Assembly (NCBI GenBank): GCA_910586905.1
Contig: CAJUIV010000001.1
Span: 104,450 to 168,449, forward strand
DNA length: 64,000 bases
From: an uncultured Christensenellaceae bacterium
GTDB lineage: Bacteria; Bacillota; Clostridia; Christensenellales; CAG-314
Direction of reading: 5' to 3'
In this document: piece by piece, positions 1-8,099 of the stretch
Position numbering within the stretch: position 1 is the stretch's first letter
Layout: each line of letters begins with the position of its first letter
Notes under the pieces: model-generated
Told to the model about the DNA's origin: nothing
The model's input: the letters and a program-made list of their open reading frames with translations, nothing else
The model's database searches: none
Position numbers and translations under genes: made by a program

Positions 1-654
1 AGCGCTGTTATCCGTAACTTTGAAATCTTCTTTTTTAGCCGCGCCGTCAAAACCGTTTTCTACGACATAGTCGCATGTAGCTTTTACGTTGGCTTTCCAA
101 CCGAGAGCGTTAGTGGCGGGAGTTCCCCAATAGTTGTTTTGCGTTTTGAGAAGCGCTTTAGCGTTGAGAATATCCGTCTTTTCGCCGTCTGCAAGAACAA
201 CTTTCACTTCGTTTTTAGCAACAGCTTCGAAATACTTTTCGCAGTTAGCTTCGTCGGCAAAGAATTCGAGCATGGTTTTCGTTCCTACCATATATCCTTT
301 GGAAACGCCTTCTACTTCCGTTCCGTCGTATACCATAGTTACGTCGCCGAATTTAACGGTTTTGTAAAAATGAGCCGTCGCGGGCGAGCCGTGGTTCAAA
401 TATTTACCTTCTACCGTATATCCTTCGATTGCGTTTTCCGCTTTAACGTAAGTAGGTAAACAAGCCTCGTCTAAATCCGCGGATACTAAACTGTCGCCAA
501 GACGAACTACCGTCGCTTTGCCGACATAACCTTTTCCGTGTACAAGACCATAGGCAGTTTTCGTTTCTTCTTGTGCGCAGGATGCGAGTAAAATTACCGA
601 CAAAGCCATAACGCAAGCAAGAACTACTACCAAAAGTTTTGCATGTTTTTTCAT
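1..654 (-). CDS. Secreted lipoprotein, C-terminus cut by window edge
   Basis: The reading frame is open from an ATG at 654 to the left edge (218 codons seen), so the protein is partial. It starts with a charged MKKH, a hydrophobic stretch and the lipobox LLASC near residue 26, so it should be lipid-anchored outside the membrane. The mature part repeats GYVGK/GYMVG-like segments with DLDEACLPTYVKA, faintly like extracellular FMN-binding or immunogenic lipoproteins; that resemblance is a guess and no catalytic motif is seen. An AAGGAG Shine-Dalgarno supports the start. It is transcribed from the G-tract promoter at 700-729. Function unknown. Confidence 0.85.
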   Translation of the reverse strand, partial: MKKHAKLLVVVLACVMALSVILLASCAQEETKTAYGLVHGKGYVGKATVVRLGDSLVSADLDEACLPTYVKAENAIEGYTVEGKYLNHGSPATAHFYKTVKFGDVTMVYDGTEVEGVSKGYMVGTKTMLEFFADEANCEKYFEAVAKNEVKVVLADGEKTDILNAKALLKTQNNYWGTPATNALGWKANVKATCDYVVENGFDGAAKKEDFKVTDNSA

Positions 655-699
655 GTCTTTTTTCTCCTTTTTTTATTGATTTGGCTTATAGCCGCTGAT

Positions 700-729
700 A
701 TTTTAATCAATAATACCCCCCCCCGTCAA
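700..729 (-). promoter_or_regulatory. G9-tract promoter of the lipoprotein
   Basis: On the minus strand TTGACG (729-724) is followed by an 18-nt spacer and TAAAAT (705-700). The spacer begins with a run of G: nine G in a row (724-716) directly after TTGAC, then TATTATTGAT. The same G9-TAT signature occurs at 7011-7041 and 52584-52613. Promoter role is inferred from spacing and position before a good ribosome site. Confidence 0.6.
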
Positions 730-815
730 GTGTTTTGCCGTTAAATTACGTTATGCAATTTTTATAATAGTATAAATAGATTTATATTTTGTCGAAAATT
801 CCGTTCCTTAACGCA

Positions 816-943
816 CAAAAAAAAACCGCTTTAAAAACGGTTTTAAATGTTTGGTTTTTACGGGCGCTATTTAATGTGATTGTAATGGGTTTCGAACCGC
901 ATTATAAAACACGCGGATTCAAATCAAATCCGCGTGTTTTTAC
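816..943 (-). terminator. Tandem terminators after the DegV gene
   Basis: A strong hairpin with arms ACACGCGGATT/AATCCGCGTGT (about 907-941) lies just after the DegV stop codon. A second hairpin, AAAACCG/CGGTTTT (822-844), is followed on the minus strand by a long T run. Both fit Rho-independent termination of leftward transcription. The first could also work rightward. Confidence 0.75.
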
Positions 944-945
944 CG

Positions 946-1824
946 TTATTGTTCGAGAGGTATCGGCCGTTTGTCGGCGACGAATATAACGCCTATCGTA
1001 CCGGGCCCGCAATGCGCTCCTATAACCGGACCTACTATTTGCCGCACGATTTTCGCTTCGGGACGTTTTTCTTTTATCATTTCTGCAAGCGCGTCGCCTT
1101 CTTCGGGACAATCGGCGTCCACTATATACACGTTATAATCCGTCCCCGTCAGTTCTTCGATGACTTTGTCGGCTATCTTTCTTAAAGCTTTGCGCTTACC
1201 GGTTATCTTTTCATATACTTTCAAGCTGCCTTTTTCGTCTATTGTCAAAACGGGTTTTAACGACAAAAGCGTTCCCGCGAACGCCGCTACTCCCGAGAGT
1301 CTTCCGCCGCGTTTTAGATGCATCAAGTCGTCTACTACAAAGTATACTGCTACTCGATTTGTAAAATCCGAAAGTTTTGCTATTATCTCTTCGTCGCTTG
1401 CCCCGTTATTTTTAAGCTCGGCCGCGTACTCCATTTGAATGCCGGCTCCCAAACTTATGGAATTGGTATTAAAGACCGTACATTTTCGTTCGGGATACTT
1501 TTCTTTAAGCGTTTTAAGCGCTGTATTAAGATGGTCGAAAGTTCCGCTCATGGCGTGAGAAAAACTGACGTAAAGTACGTCCTCTCCCTTTCTAAAATAC
1601 GGTTCCAGTATTTCAACGTATTCTTCGGGGTTTAGAGCCATCGTTTTCGGAATTTCTCCCCCGCGAACCGCGTCGTAAAATTTACGGAAATCGGTGTTTA
1701 AACCGAGATCGTAATAGTATTCTTCCCCTCCGTAAGAAAAGGGCATTTTTATATAGTCTACGTTAAGTTCCTGTTGTCTTTTATACCAAAGTTCGCCGTC
1801 GGCATCTATAATCAATACACTCAT
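946..1824 (-). CDS. DegV family protein (FakB-like fatty-acid binding)
   Basis: The protein has the DegV fold signature: an N-terminal IIDADGE strand, the SFSHAMSGTFDHLNTA segment, a central LKRGGRLSG motif and a C-terminal HCGPGTIGVIF motif. Members bind a fatty acid in a buried pocket and, in characterised cases (FakB), present it to a fatty-acid kinase for phospholipid synthesis. No FakA is in the window, so the partner is unknown. The frame opens at a TTG at 1842, but the ATG at 1824 is preferred because GGGAGG lies about 8 nt upstream, giving 292 residues. It has its own promoter and a tandem terminator, so it appears monocistronic. Confidence 0.88.
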   Translation of the reverse strand: MSVLIIDADGELWYKRQQELNVDYIKMPFSYGGEEYYYDLGLNTDFRKFYDAVRGGEIPKTMALNPEEYVEILEPYFRKGEDVLYVSFSHAMSGTFDHLNTALKTLKEKYPERKCTVFNTNSISLGAGIQMEYAAELKNNGASDEEIIAKLSDFTNRVAVYFVVDDLMHLKRGGRLSGVAAFAGTLLSLKPVLTIDEKGSLKVYEKITGKRKALRKIADKVIEELTGTDYNVYIVDADCPEEGDALAEMIKEKRPEAKIVRQIVGPVIGAHCGPGTIGVIFVADKRPIPLEQ

Positions 1825-2011
1825 ATTTACGTTACCTCCCAAACGGTTAAATACGGTTTGACTTCTGAAATTTGAAACGCGCTTTGCGCGTAGGTTTTAT
1901 TTTAACATATTTTTCAGCTATAATACAATAGTTTTTTTGATTTAACGTTCTTTTTTAGTCGATTTTATCCTTTCACGGACGAAATATTAACTTTCATTAT
2001 TTATATAAGCA

Positions 2012-2040
2012 TTGCAATTTTTTTATGCTTGTGGTAAAAT
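2012..2040 (+). promoter_or_regulatory. Promoter of dnaN with long leader
   Basis: TTGCAA (2012-2017), a 17-nt spacer and TAAAAT (2035-2040) form a good sigma-A promoter. The start point would be near 2047, leaving a leader of about 309 nt before dnaN that contains the DnaA-box cluster. The region 1843-2355 holds no gene. Confidence 0.55.
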
Positions 2041-2121
2041 ATATAAGGATAATAGCGTAAATATACGCAGGTAAATTACCGACTTCTCTTTTGTTCGCGA
2101 TACGGCAAAGCTTGTCCCCAG

Positions 2122-2164
2122 TTCATCCACATGGTTTGTGGATTTAAACTACGGGTTATCCACA
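2122..2164. promoter_or_regulatory. DnaA-box cluster, candidate oriC or DnaA-regulated leader
   Basis: A perfect DnaA box TTATCCACA lies at 2156-2164. TCATCCACA (one mismatch) is at 2123-2131 and TGTGGATTT (reverse strand, two mismatches) at 2137-2145. AT-rich DNA flanks the cluster on both sides. At 2274-2288 the minus strand reads TAGTAG-TGT-TGT-TAG, reminiscent of a DnaA-trio. I found no comparable box group elsewhere in the window, including upstream of dnaA. This could be oriC, or a site where DnaA controls dnaN. Confidence 0.45.
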
Positions 2165-2355
2165 ATATCTATTTTTGACATAATACAAGATATAGTATCG
2201 ACACGGCTTAAAACATTCTATATGTTGTAAAAGTCCTTGATTTAACGCAACAAAAATACATTTTCACACCGCCTAACAACACTACTACCAAAAGAAAGTA
2301 TATAAATTGTAGAGCGGAACGCCAAAGATAAAATCAATTAGCAAGGAGAAACGCT

Positions 2356-3462
2356 ATGAAAATAATCGTAAACAGTTTAGACCTCAACGACGCTGTAGCA
2401 AAAGTTTCAAAAGCTTTACCAAGTAAAGACGTCGCGCCCGTACTCGAATGTATAAAAATTACGGCTGAAAACGACAGACTTACTTTATACGCTACGGATA
2501 AGGACTTGGCGATAGAAAAAACTATCGACGCAAACGTTATCGTCGGCGGAGAATTTTTGGTTCCGGGAAGAATTTTCGGAGATTATATACGCAACATATC
2601 CGATAACGGAAGCGATATTTCGCTGGAAATAACCGACGAAAACAGGCTGGTTATAAGTTCGGCGAACAGCGAATGTAACATAGGAATACTGGACGCGGAC
2701 GATTATCCCGAAGTAGAATCGATAAACGGAGCGAGTTATTTTGCCGTACAGGAACTGAATTTAAAGGAAATTATAAACAACGTTATCTTTGCGGTTGCGA
2801 CGGATGACAGCAGACCTATGCTTAAAGGGGTGCATTTCGAAGCTAAGGAATATACGTTATCCGCGGTTGCGACGGACGGATACCGTTTTGCGATGAGCAA
2901 AAAAGTATTGGAAGAAAAAGTCGACGAAATTTCCGCCACTATACCTTCCAGAAGTTTATCGGAACTATCCAAACTTCTCACCGACGGCGACAACGTTTTG
3001 AAAGTGTTTATCGAAAACAACTATTTGATGGTAGCTATGGAAAACACCAAGCTGTACACAAGGTTGCTCGGCGGACAATACATAAAGTACGACAATATCG
3101 TGCCTAAGGACTTTTTATCTACACTTCTTGTTGACAAGGAAACGTTTGAAAAAGCTCTCAACACCGCTTCTATTATGTCGCGCAGCGAAAAGAACAATTT
3201 GGTAGTATTCAATATCGAAGAATATAATATGAATATATCTTCGACGAGCCAATACGGAACGGCGAAAGAGAACGTTACCATTTCGCTTACCGGAAAGGAC
3301 GTAAGATGCGCGTACAATTCCCGTTATATTAACGATTGTTTAAAAGTTATAAACGCAGAAACAATACGTATGGAATTCGCTCAGCACAACAGCTGCGTTA
3401 TAACTATCTACGAGAGCGACGAAGTACTTTACTTCATATTGCCTGTCAAACAAATAGTATAA
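2356..3462 (+). CDS. dnaN: DNA polymerase III beta subunit (sliding clamp)
   Basis: At 368 residues this has the normal length and three-domain pattern of the beta clamp, starting MKIIVNSLDLNDAVAKVSKALP and ending with the conserved YFILPVKQ-type C-terminus. The clamp encircles DNA and tethers the replicative polymerase. The internal ATDGYRFAMSKK and SRSLSELSKLL segments are typical. The start has AAGGAG 7 nt upstream. Unusually, dnaN is not downstream of dnaA: it stands alone, ends at a convergent terminator, and is separated from dnaA by rubrerythrin and nitroreductase genes. recF and gyrB, common neighbours, are absent. Confidence 0.97.
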   Translation: MKIIVNSLDLNDAVAKVSKALPSKDVAPVLECIKITAENDRLTLYATDKDLAIEKTIDANVIVGGEFLVPGRIFGDYIRNISDNGSDISLEITDENRLVISSANSECNIGILDADDYPEVESINGASYFAVQELNLKEIINNVIFAVATDDSRPMLKGVHFEAKEYTLSAVATDGYRFAMSKKVLEEKVDEISATIPSRSLSELSKLLTDGDNVLKVFIENNYLMVAMENTKLYTRLLGGQYIKYDNIVPKDFLSTLLVDKETFEKALNTASIMSRSEKNNLVVFNIEEYNMNISSTSQYGTAKENVTISLTGKDVRCAYNSRYINDCLKVINAETIRMEFAQHNSCVITIYESDEVLYFILPVKQIV

Positions 3463-3473
3463 AAAAAACGATA

Positions 3474-3506
3474 AGAAACCGCCTTGTTTTATCAAGGCGG
3501 TTTTAA
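3474..3506. terminator. Bidirectional terminator between dnaN and rubrerythrin
   Basis: Hairpin AAACCGCCTTG/CAAGGCGGTTT with a TTTTAT loop, followed by T residues on the plus strand and by T-rich sequence on the minus strand. It sits between two convergent genes. Confidence 0.85.
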
Positions 3507-3518
3507 TATCTGTATTTA

Positions 3519-4166
3519 TTAAGCGCGCGCGTTTTGGGAACGGGCGAATTTTTGAGCTATAGTCGGCATATTGTAGGATTCCATCGACTGCAGCTTTAGG
3601 AGTATCGCGCCTTGTTTCGCTTTGCATAAAGGACATTCTTTCCACCCTTCTTCGCTTGTCGCCGCGTATCCGCAAGACGAGCAAACCCACGTTGTAGGAG
3701 AAGTTTTTTTGTAAAGAGAACCTTCTTTCATCTGTTCGTACAATTCTAAAAATATCGCTTCGTGGTATTTTTCCACTTCGGCGGTTTGTTCGAACAGAAT
3801 CGCTATATCTTCAAAGCCTTCTTTTCTTGCCGTTTTCGCAAACGCAAGATATACTTTGGCTTCGTTGTGTTCGTCTTCTGCGGAAAATTTTAAGTTATCC
3901 AAAATATCCCATTTTTCTTTAAACGGAAAACCTGCGGTATATTCGATATTTTTGATAGGCTTATTTGACGCTTTTTGCAAATAAGTATAGTACATACGGG
4001 CGTGATTGAATTCCTGATAGGCGATAGTATCCACTATTTCCGCCATAGTTATATATCCTTCGTTACGCATTCCGTACTCGACGAATTCGTAACGCGTGCG
4101 CGCCTGCGTTTCGCCGGAATAGGCTTTTGCCAGATTAACGTACGTTTGACTTTCGATAAGTTCCAT
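3519..4166 (-). CDS. rbr: Rubrerythrin
   Basis: An N-terminal ferritin-like diiron domain carries the iron-ligand segments SGETQAR (Glu about 19), QEFNHAR (Glu 52, His 55), a mid-domain EDEHNEA and EVEKYHE. A C-terminal rubredoxin domain has the two Cys pairs CSSC (162, 165) and CPLC (178, 181). Rubrerythrins reduce hydrogen peroxide with electrons from rubredoxin or NADH in anaerobes, so this supports an oxygen-sensitive host. A tail of about 30 residues follows the rubredoxin domain. The ATG has AAAGGAG 10 nt upstream. It lies between dnaN and dnaA with no obvious functional link. Confidence 0.95.
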   Translation of the reverse strand: MELIESQTYVNLAKAYSGETQARTRYEFVEYGMRNEGYITMAEIVDTIAYQEFNHARMYYTYLQKASNKPIKNIEYTAGFPFKEKWDILDNLKFSAEDEHNEAKVYLAFAKTARKEGFEDIAILFEQTAEVEKYHEAIFLELYEQMKEGSLYKKTSPTTWVCSSCGYAATSEEGWKECPLCKAKQGAILLKLQSMESYNMPTIAQKFARSQNARA

Positions 4167-4498
4167 GTTGTTTGACTCCTTTTATATAAACTCTACTTTA
4201 AATATTGACCTTTTTATCGTATTTTAAACTAACTGCGGCAAAGGGCGGCGGCAATTTTGTTGACGCAAACGAATACGGAATTTTTATATAATTCGGTTCT
4301 TTTTGGCAGAGAGTCTTTTTTGCATTTACGTTTGTTTGATTTTCGGCTTGCGCAACAAAACGTAACTCTTTCAGTTTTTAAAAGTAAGATAATATAAGAA
4401 AGGGAAATATAAATTCGACAGCATATTTCAAATATTGAAGTAAAAAACGTTGTTAAATACTATTTATAATCTAAAATAATAAAAAGGAGATTTTGCCA
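4167..4498. other. Intergenic region between divergent rubrerythrin and nitroreductase
   Basis: No gene is visible. On the plus strand TTGAAG (4435-4440), 17 nt, TACTAT (4458-4463) is a plausible nitroreductase promoter about 35 nt before its start. The remainder is AT-rich without clear repeats. Confidence 0.5.
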
Positions 4499-5236
4499 AT
4501 GAACGAATACGAAGCGATATTCGCAAGAAAATCCGTCAGAAAATATAACGGAGAACTGAAATTGAGCGAAGAAGAACTTGAGCTTATAAGGGACAAGCTA
4601 AACGGTTTAACGCCGTTAGTAGACGGTATAGAGGTAGAATTCGAGATAAAACCTTGCAAAGAAACGAACTGTAAATTTAACGCGCAGTATTGCGTTGTAG
4701 CCTATTCGCAGGAAAAAGAGCATTGGAAAGAAAACGTGGGATATAAACCGGCACAGTTGGATTTGTTTTTGCCCGCGATTAACGTCGGCGCGTGTTGGTA
4801 CGGTATGGGAAGAGTTAAAGAAAAGTACGTTAACGGCAAACGGTACGCTATTATGTATTGTTTCGGCAAATGCGGAGAGCAGGATTTCCGTAGCCGCAAA
4901 GAAGAGTTTACGCGAAAGAAAACAGAGGAAATTTGGAAAGGCGAATTTTTGGGCGGAGTTGCGGACGCGGTAAGGTTCGCGCCCAGCGCGTGTAACAGCC
5001 AGCCTTGGAGAGTCGTATACGAAGACGGGGGAACGGTTAAAGTTTACCGCGAAAAAAACACTGATAATATTTTGACGAGAACCCTGTCAAGATATTTTAA
5101 CGGTTTCGATATGGGAATATTTATGTATATTTTCGAAACGGTTTTAAAACGCGAGGGATACGAATTTTCGCGCAAACTTTATCCCGAAAAAGACGGCAAT
5201 CCCGTTTTGGCGGCAGAGTATACGTTAAAGCAATAA
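4499..5236 (+). CDS. Nitroreductase family flavoprotein
   Basis: The N-terminal FARKSVRKY segment and the C-terminal FAPSACNSQPWR motif are FMN-contact regions of the nitroreductase superfamily. These enzymes use NAD(P)H to reduce nitro compounds, quinones or flavins; the substrate here is unknown. The middle (INVGACWYGMGRV) fits the two-subdomain 'TM1586' type, in which one chain of about 245 residues covers both halves. A TTG two codons upstream also opens the frame, but the ATG at 4499 has AAAAGGAG at proper distance. It stands alone, followed by the dnaA promoter. Confidence 0.85.
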   Translation: MNEYEAIFARKSVRKYNGELKLSEEELELIRDKLNGLTPLVDGIEVEFEIKPCKETNCKFNAQYCVVAYSQEKEHWKENVGYKPAQLDLFLPAINVGACWYGMGRVKEKYVNGKRYAIMYCFGKCGEQDFRSRKEEFTRKKTEEIWKGEFLGGVADAVRFAPSACNSQPWRVVYEDGGTVKVYREKNTDNILTRTLSRYFNGFDMGIFMYIFETVLKREGYEFSRKLYPEKDGNPVLAAEYTLKQ

Positions 5237-5386
5237 AAGCGCTGCGAAAACGTTTGAATACGGCGGTATTTATTAACGCTATAAATGTTTAAAGGCAATA
5301 AATACGGATGCGTTTATAAATAGAAATATTTAGGACGCCGCACTTTGTATTGCCGAAACTTTAACGTTTAGACCGCGCGGCTACGG

Positions 5387-5415
5387 TTGCAAAAAAAATA
5401 ATTTAAGTGTATAAT
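5387..5415 (+). promoter_or_regulatory. dnaA promoter, predicted leaderless
   Basis: TTGCAA (5387-5392), 17 nt, consensus TATAAT (5410-5415). Only 9 nt separate TATAAT from the ATG at 5425, so a start about 7 nt downstream gives a leader near 3 nt. No Shine-Dalgarno is present. The GTG at 5407 overlaps the -10 box and cannot be the start. Confidence 0.75.
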
Positions 5416-5424
5416 GTTTTTACT

Positions 5425-6789
5425 ATGTTAAAGATAAACCAAATTTGGAATAATATCTTGCTGGAAACGGAAGCCAAAGTTTCGACGTTACAGTACGACT
5501 TGTATATCAATCAGCTGCAGCCTGTGGGAATATACCACGACAGGCTTATTTTGCTTGCCGAAACGCGCGCGCTTAAAAATATAGTAGACAATAACTACAA
5601 AGAAATAATAAAAAAATGCACTAACGTCGTTTTTCCGTCTATTATAGACATCGAAATAATAAACGAAAGCGATTTGGATAACGTAGGCAAAGTAGAAAAG
5701 GAAGTCGATTTGCCCGTCAGCAGCAGCTACGTTTCTATTGTGGAAGATAAAGCGGTATTCGTTTCGCAGTACACTTTCGACAACTTCGTAGTAGGAAAAA
5801 GCAACGCTTACGCCGAGGCTGTATCCAAAGCGGTAGCCGAAAACCCGGGAGTCAAATATAACCCCGTGTTTTTATGGGGAGGAGTAGGACTTGGAAAAAC
5901 GCACTTGATGCATGCGATAGGAAATTCGCTGCAGCGCAATTTTCCCGAAAAGAAAATTATGTACGTTACCTGCGACCAGTTCGTTAACGAATTTATCGAA
6001 TCGCTGCACGATACGACTAACCCAAACGCGATGAAAAATTTTCGCAGCAAATACCGTAAGCTGGACGTGCTTATGATGGACGACGTGCAGTTCCTTGCCA
6101 ACAAGGAAGGCACGCAGGAGGAAATGTTCCATACCTTTAACGAGCTGTATCTGGCAGATAAGCAGATTATATTAAGCAGCGACCGCCCTCCCAAAGAGAT
6201 TAAAATAGAAGAGCGTTTAAAAACGCGTTTCGCAACGGGCGTTATAGCCGATATTCAACCGCCTGATTTGGAAACGCGTATAGCGATTCTTCAAAAGAAA
6301 TGCAACGCGAAAGGCTACAGTCTTAACATAAAAGTTCTAAGTTTGATAGCCGAAAAAATAACCAACAATATCCGCGAAATGGAAGGAATGCTAAACCGAA
6401 TTATAAGCTACTCCACATTGGTCGGCGGCGACCCAAACGATATGGGAATAGTTAACGACGCGCTCCGCGATTATGCCGACGCTTCCAGCGATATTATAAC
6501 TATCGACCACGTGGTATCCGCAACGTGCGAGTATTTTCACGTAAAACGAGAGGACCTTATAGGTAAAAAGAAAAACAAAGAAATCGTCGTACCCAGACAA
6601 ATTTGCATTTACCTTATATGCGATATTTTAGGACAAAGCGTGCCGCTCGTTTCTATCGGAGAGTATTTCGGCGGACGCGACCATACAACGGTTATGCACG
6701 CGCGTGATAAGATAAGCGAAGAGTGCAAGCACAGCGACGTAACGGCTTCTCAGGTAAAAGACATTCGCGACAAAATTTATAACAGATAA
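5425..6789 (+). CDS. dnaA: Chromosomal replication initiator protein DnaA
   Basis: The AAA+ initiator binds DnaA boxes and melts the origin. Walker A GGVGLGKTH lies near residue 151, Walker B VLMMDDVQFL near 214, the arginine-finger region and Box VII follow, and the domain IV DNA-binding signature GRDHTTVMHARDKI is near 415. Length is 454 residues with a short domain II linker. The frame is open further upstream, but the ATG at 5425 is the only start compatible with the promoter. It is transcribed alone and ended by a terminator, separated from dnaN by 2 kb. Translation probably begins on a leaderless mRNA. Confidence 0.97.
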   Translation: MLKINQIWNNILLETEAKVSTLQYDLYINQLQPVGIYHDRLILLAETRALKNIVDNNYKEIIKKCTNVVFPSIIDIEIINESDLDNVGKVEKEVDLPVSSSYVSIVEDKAVFVSQYTFDNFVVGKSNAYAEAVSKAVAENPGVKYNPVFLWGGVGLGKTHLMHAIGNSLQRNFPEKKIMYVTCDQFVNEFIESLHDTTNPNAMKNFRSKYRKLDVLMMDDVQFLANKEGTQEEMFHTFNELYLADKQIILSSDRPPKEIKIEERLKTRFATGVIADIQPPDLETRIAILQKKCNAKGYSLNIKVLSLIAEKITNNIREMEGMLNRIISYSTLVGGDPNDMGIVNDALRDYADASSDIITIDHVVSATCEYFHVKREDLIGKKKNKEIVVPRQICIYLICDILGQSVPLVSIGEYFGGRDHTTVMHARDKISEECKHSDVTASQVKDIRDKIYNR

Positions 6790-6802
6790 AGTATTTTTCT
6801 CT

Positions 6803-6836
6803 AAGCGTTCGGACAAAATGTTCGGACGCTTTTTGT
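6803..6836 (+). terminator. dnaA terminator
   Basis: AAGCGTTCGGAC and GTTCGGACGCTT pair around an AAAAT loop, followed by TTTTTG. It begins about 15 nt after the dnaA stop codon. Confidence 0.8.
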
Positions 6837-7010
6837 ATTGCGCCGCTTAAGCGGTTTAACGCCGTTTCTTGCGCAAAATATTCGTAATAAAATCGGTTTT
6901 CTTCTTAAAAACGATTTTAAAGATACGAAAAAAAGTCTTAAAAGATATTTCGTAAAATGAAAATATTTACGTTTTTATATTTTTTTTCACAAAAAAAACG
7001 TCATCGAATA

Positions 7011-7041
7011 TTGACAATGGGGGGGGGTATAGTGGTATACT
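7011..7041 (+). promoter_or_regulatory. G9-tract promoter of the membrane protein gene
   Basis: Consensus TTGACA (7011-7016), AT, then nine G (7019-7027), TATAGTGG and TATACT (7036-7041). The spacer is 19 nt, longer than the ideal 17, which makes expression potentially sensitive to tract length. It precedes a GGGAG ribosome site and the ATG at 7072. Confidence 0.65.
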
Positions 7042-7071
7042 TGTTCTAACGTTATTCAAGGGAGAAAATAT

Positions 7072-7992
7072 ATGCGTAAAAACTTGAAAGAGTATTTTGA
7101 GCAGAACGGCTGCAAAATCGAGGGCAACTCCGCTTGCGGAGTTATAAACGGATACAGGGTAAACTACTCTACCGCTCCTATGGAAACAAACACCGTGCTG
7201 TTTTTTTCTTATTACGCGGCTGAGAACGACAGACAAAACATCGTAGACGCCTTAAAAATATTGGAAGACAAATTTACAAAGTATTCGTTTAACGTATACG
7301 GAGTAACGTTTTTGCTTAACGATTGGACGGGCGCCAAACTTGCGGAAAGAATTATGCGTACGATAGATACCGTTTGTAACGTGCTAACTAAAAACAACGC
7401 CAAGGGCGCGGAGTATTGTCCTATATGCGGCAAACAGCTGAACGACAGCGAAGCGCAGCTCCGAAAAATCGACGGGTTCTACGTCGCTATCGACGAAGAG
7501 TGCGTAAATTCGTTAAACGAAAGAATCGAACAATCCAATCAAGAATTCGAATCCGCTCCAAACAATTATTTAAAAGGCTTCGGCGGAGCGCTTATAGGCG
7601 GACTTGCGGGAGTCGCCGTAGCGGTTATTTTAAATTTGATTGGCTTTATTTCCGCAATATCGTCTTTCGTGGCGTTTTTCGTTGGAATTTTGCTTTACCG
7701 CAAATTCGGCGGAAAGCCTAACAAAATGATGTTGGTTATAGTTACGTCGACGACTTTCGTTTGTATGGTGCTGTCCATAATCGGCATATACGTTTTCGTA
7801 GCCGGACAAGCCGCAGTTGAACAGGGCGCAAATATGAGCGCGTTTAAAGCGTTTTCCGTATGTATGCAGGACGAGGAATTTGCAAGATATTTTTACGCCG
7901 ATTTGGCAATGACTATTTTATTTTCGGTTTTAGGATGCGTATTCGAAATCGTTAAAACGGCGCGTAATATAAAGCGCGCGACAAAAATATAG
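7072..7992 (+). CDS. Membrane protein with cytoplasmic zinc-ribbon-like motif, unknown function
   Basis: I do not recognise a named family. The first ~105 residues form a soluble domain rich in aromatic residues (VLFFSYYAA). Then CPICGK (about 121-126) with a later EEC looks like part of a metal-binding ribbon. From about residue 165 come four hydrophobic helices: a glycine-rich GGALIGGLAGVAVAV helix, one ending FVGILLYRKF, and two more near 220-245 and 270-292. This resembles Clostridial membrane proteins with an N-terminal sensor-like part. It is monocistronic, has a G9-tract promoter and ends before a shared terminator. Confidence 0.8.
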   Translation: MRKNLKEYFEQNGCKIEGNSACGVINGYRVNYSTAPMETNTVLFFSYYAAENDRQNIVDALKILEDKFTKYSFNVYGVTFLLNDWTGAKLAERIMRTIDTVCNVLTKNNAKGAEYCPICGKQLNDSEAQLRKIDGFYVAIDEECVNSLNERIEQSNQEFESAPNNYLKGFGGALIGGLAGVAVAVILNLIGFISAISSFVAFFVGILLYRKFGGKPNKMMLVIVTSTTFVCMVLSIIGIYVFVAGQAAVEQGANMSAFKAFSVCMQDEEFARYFYADLAMTILFSVLGCVFEIVKTARNIKRATKI

Positions 7993-8049
7993 CCGAGTTG
8001 TAAATAAAAATGCGGAATATTTAATAGTTACGCTATTTTAAATCAAAAT

Positions 8050-8088
8050 AAAAAAAGCGTTCGGGTCGATTGATTCGAACGCTTTTTG
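8050..8088. terminator. Bidirectional terminator
   Basis: AAAAAGCGTTCG and CGAACGCTTTTT pair around a 12-nt loop. It separates the rightward membrane protein gene from the leftward ferredoxin gene and has A and T runs on both sides. Confidence 0.85.
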
Positions 8089-8099
8089 TTTACTCAGTC

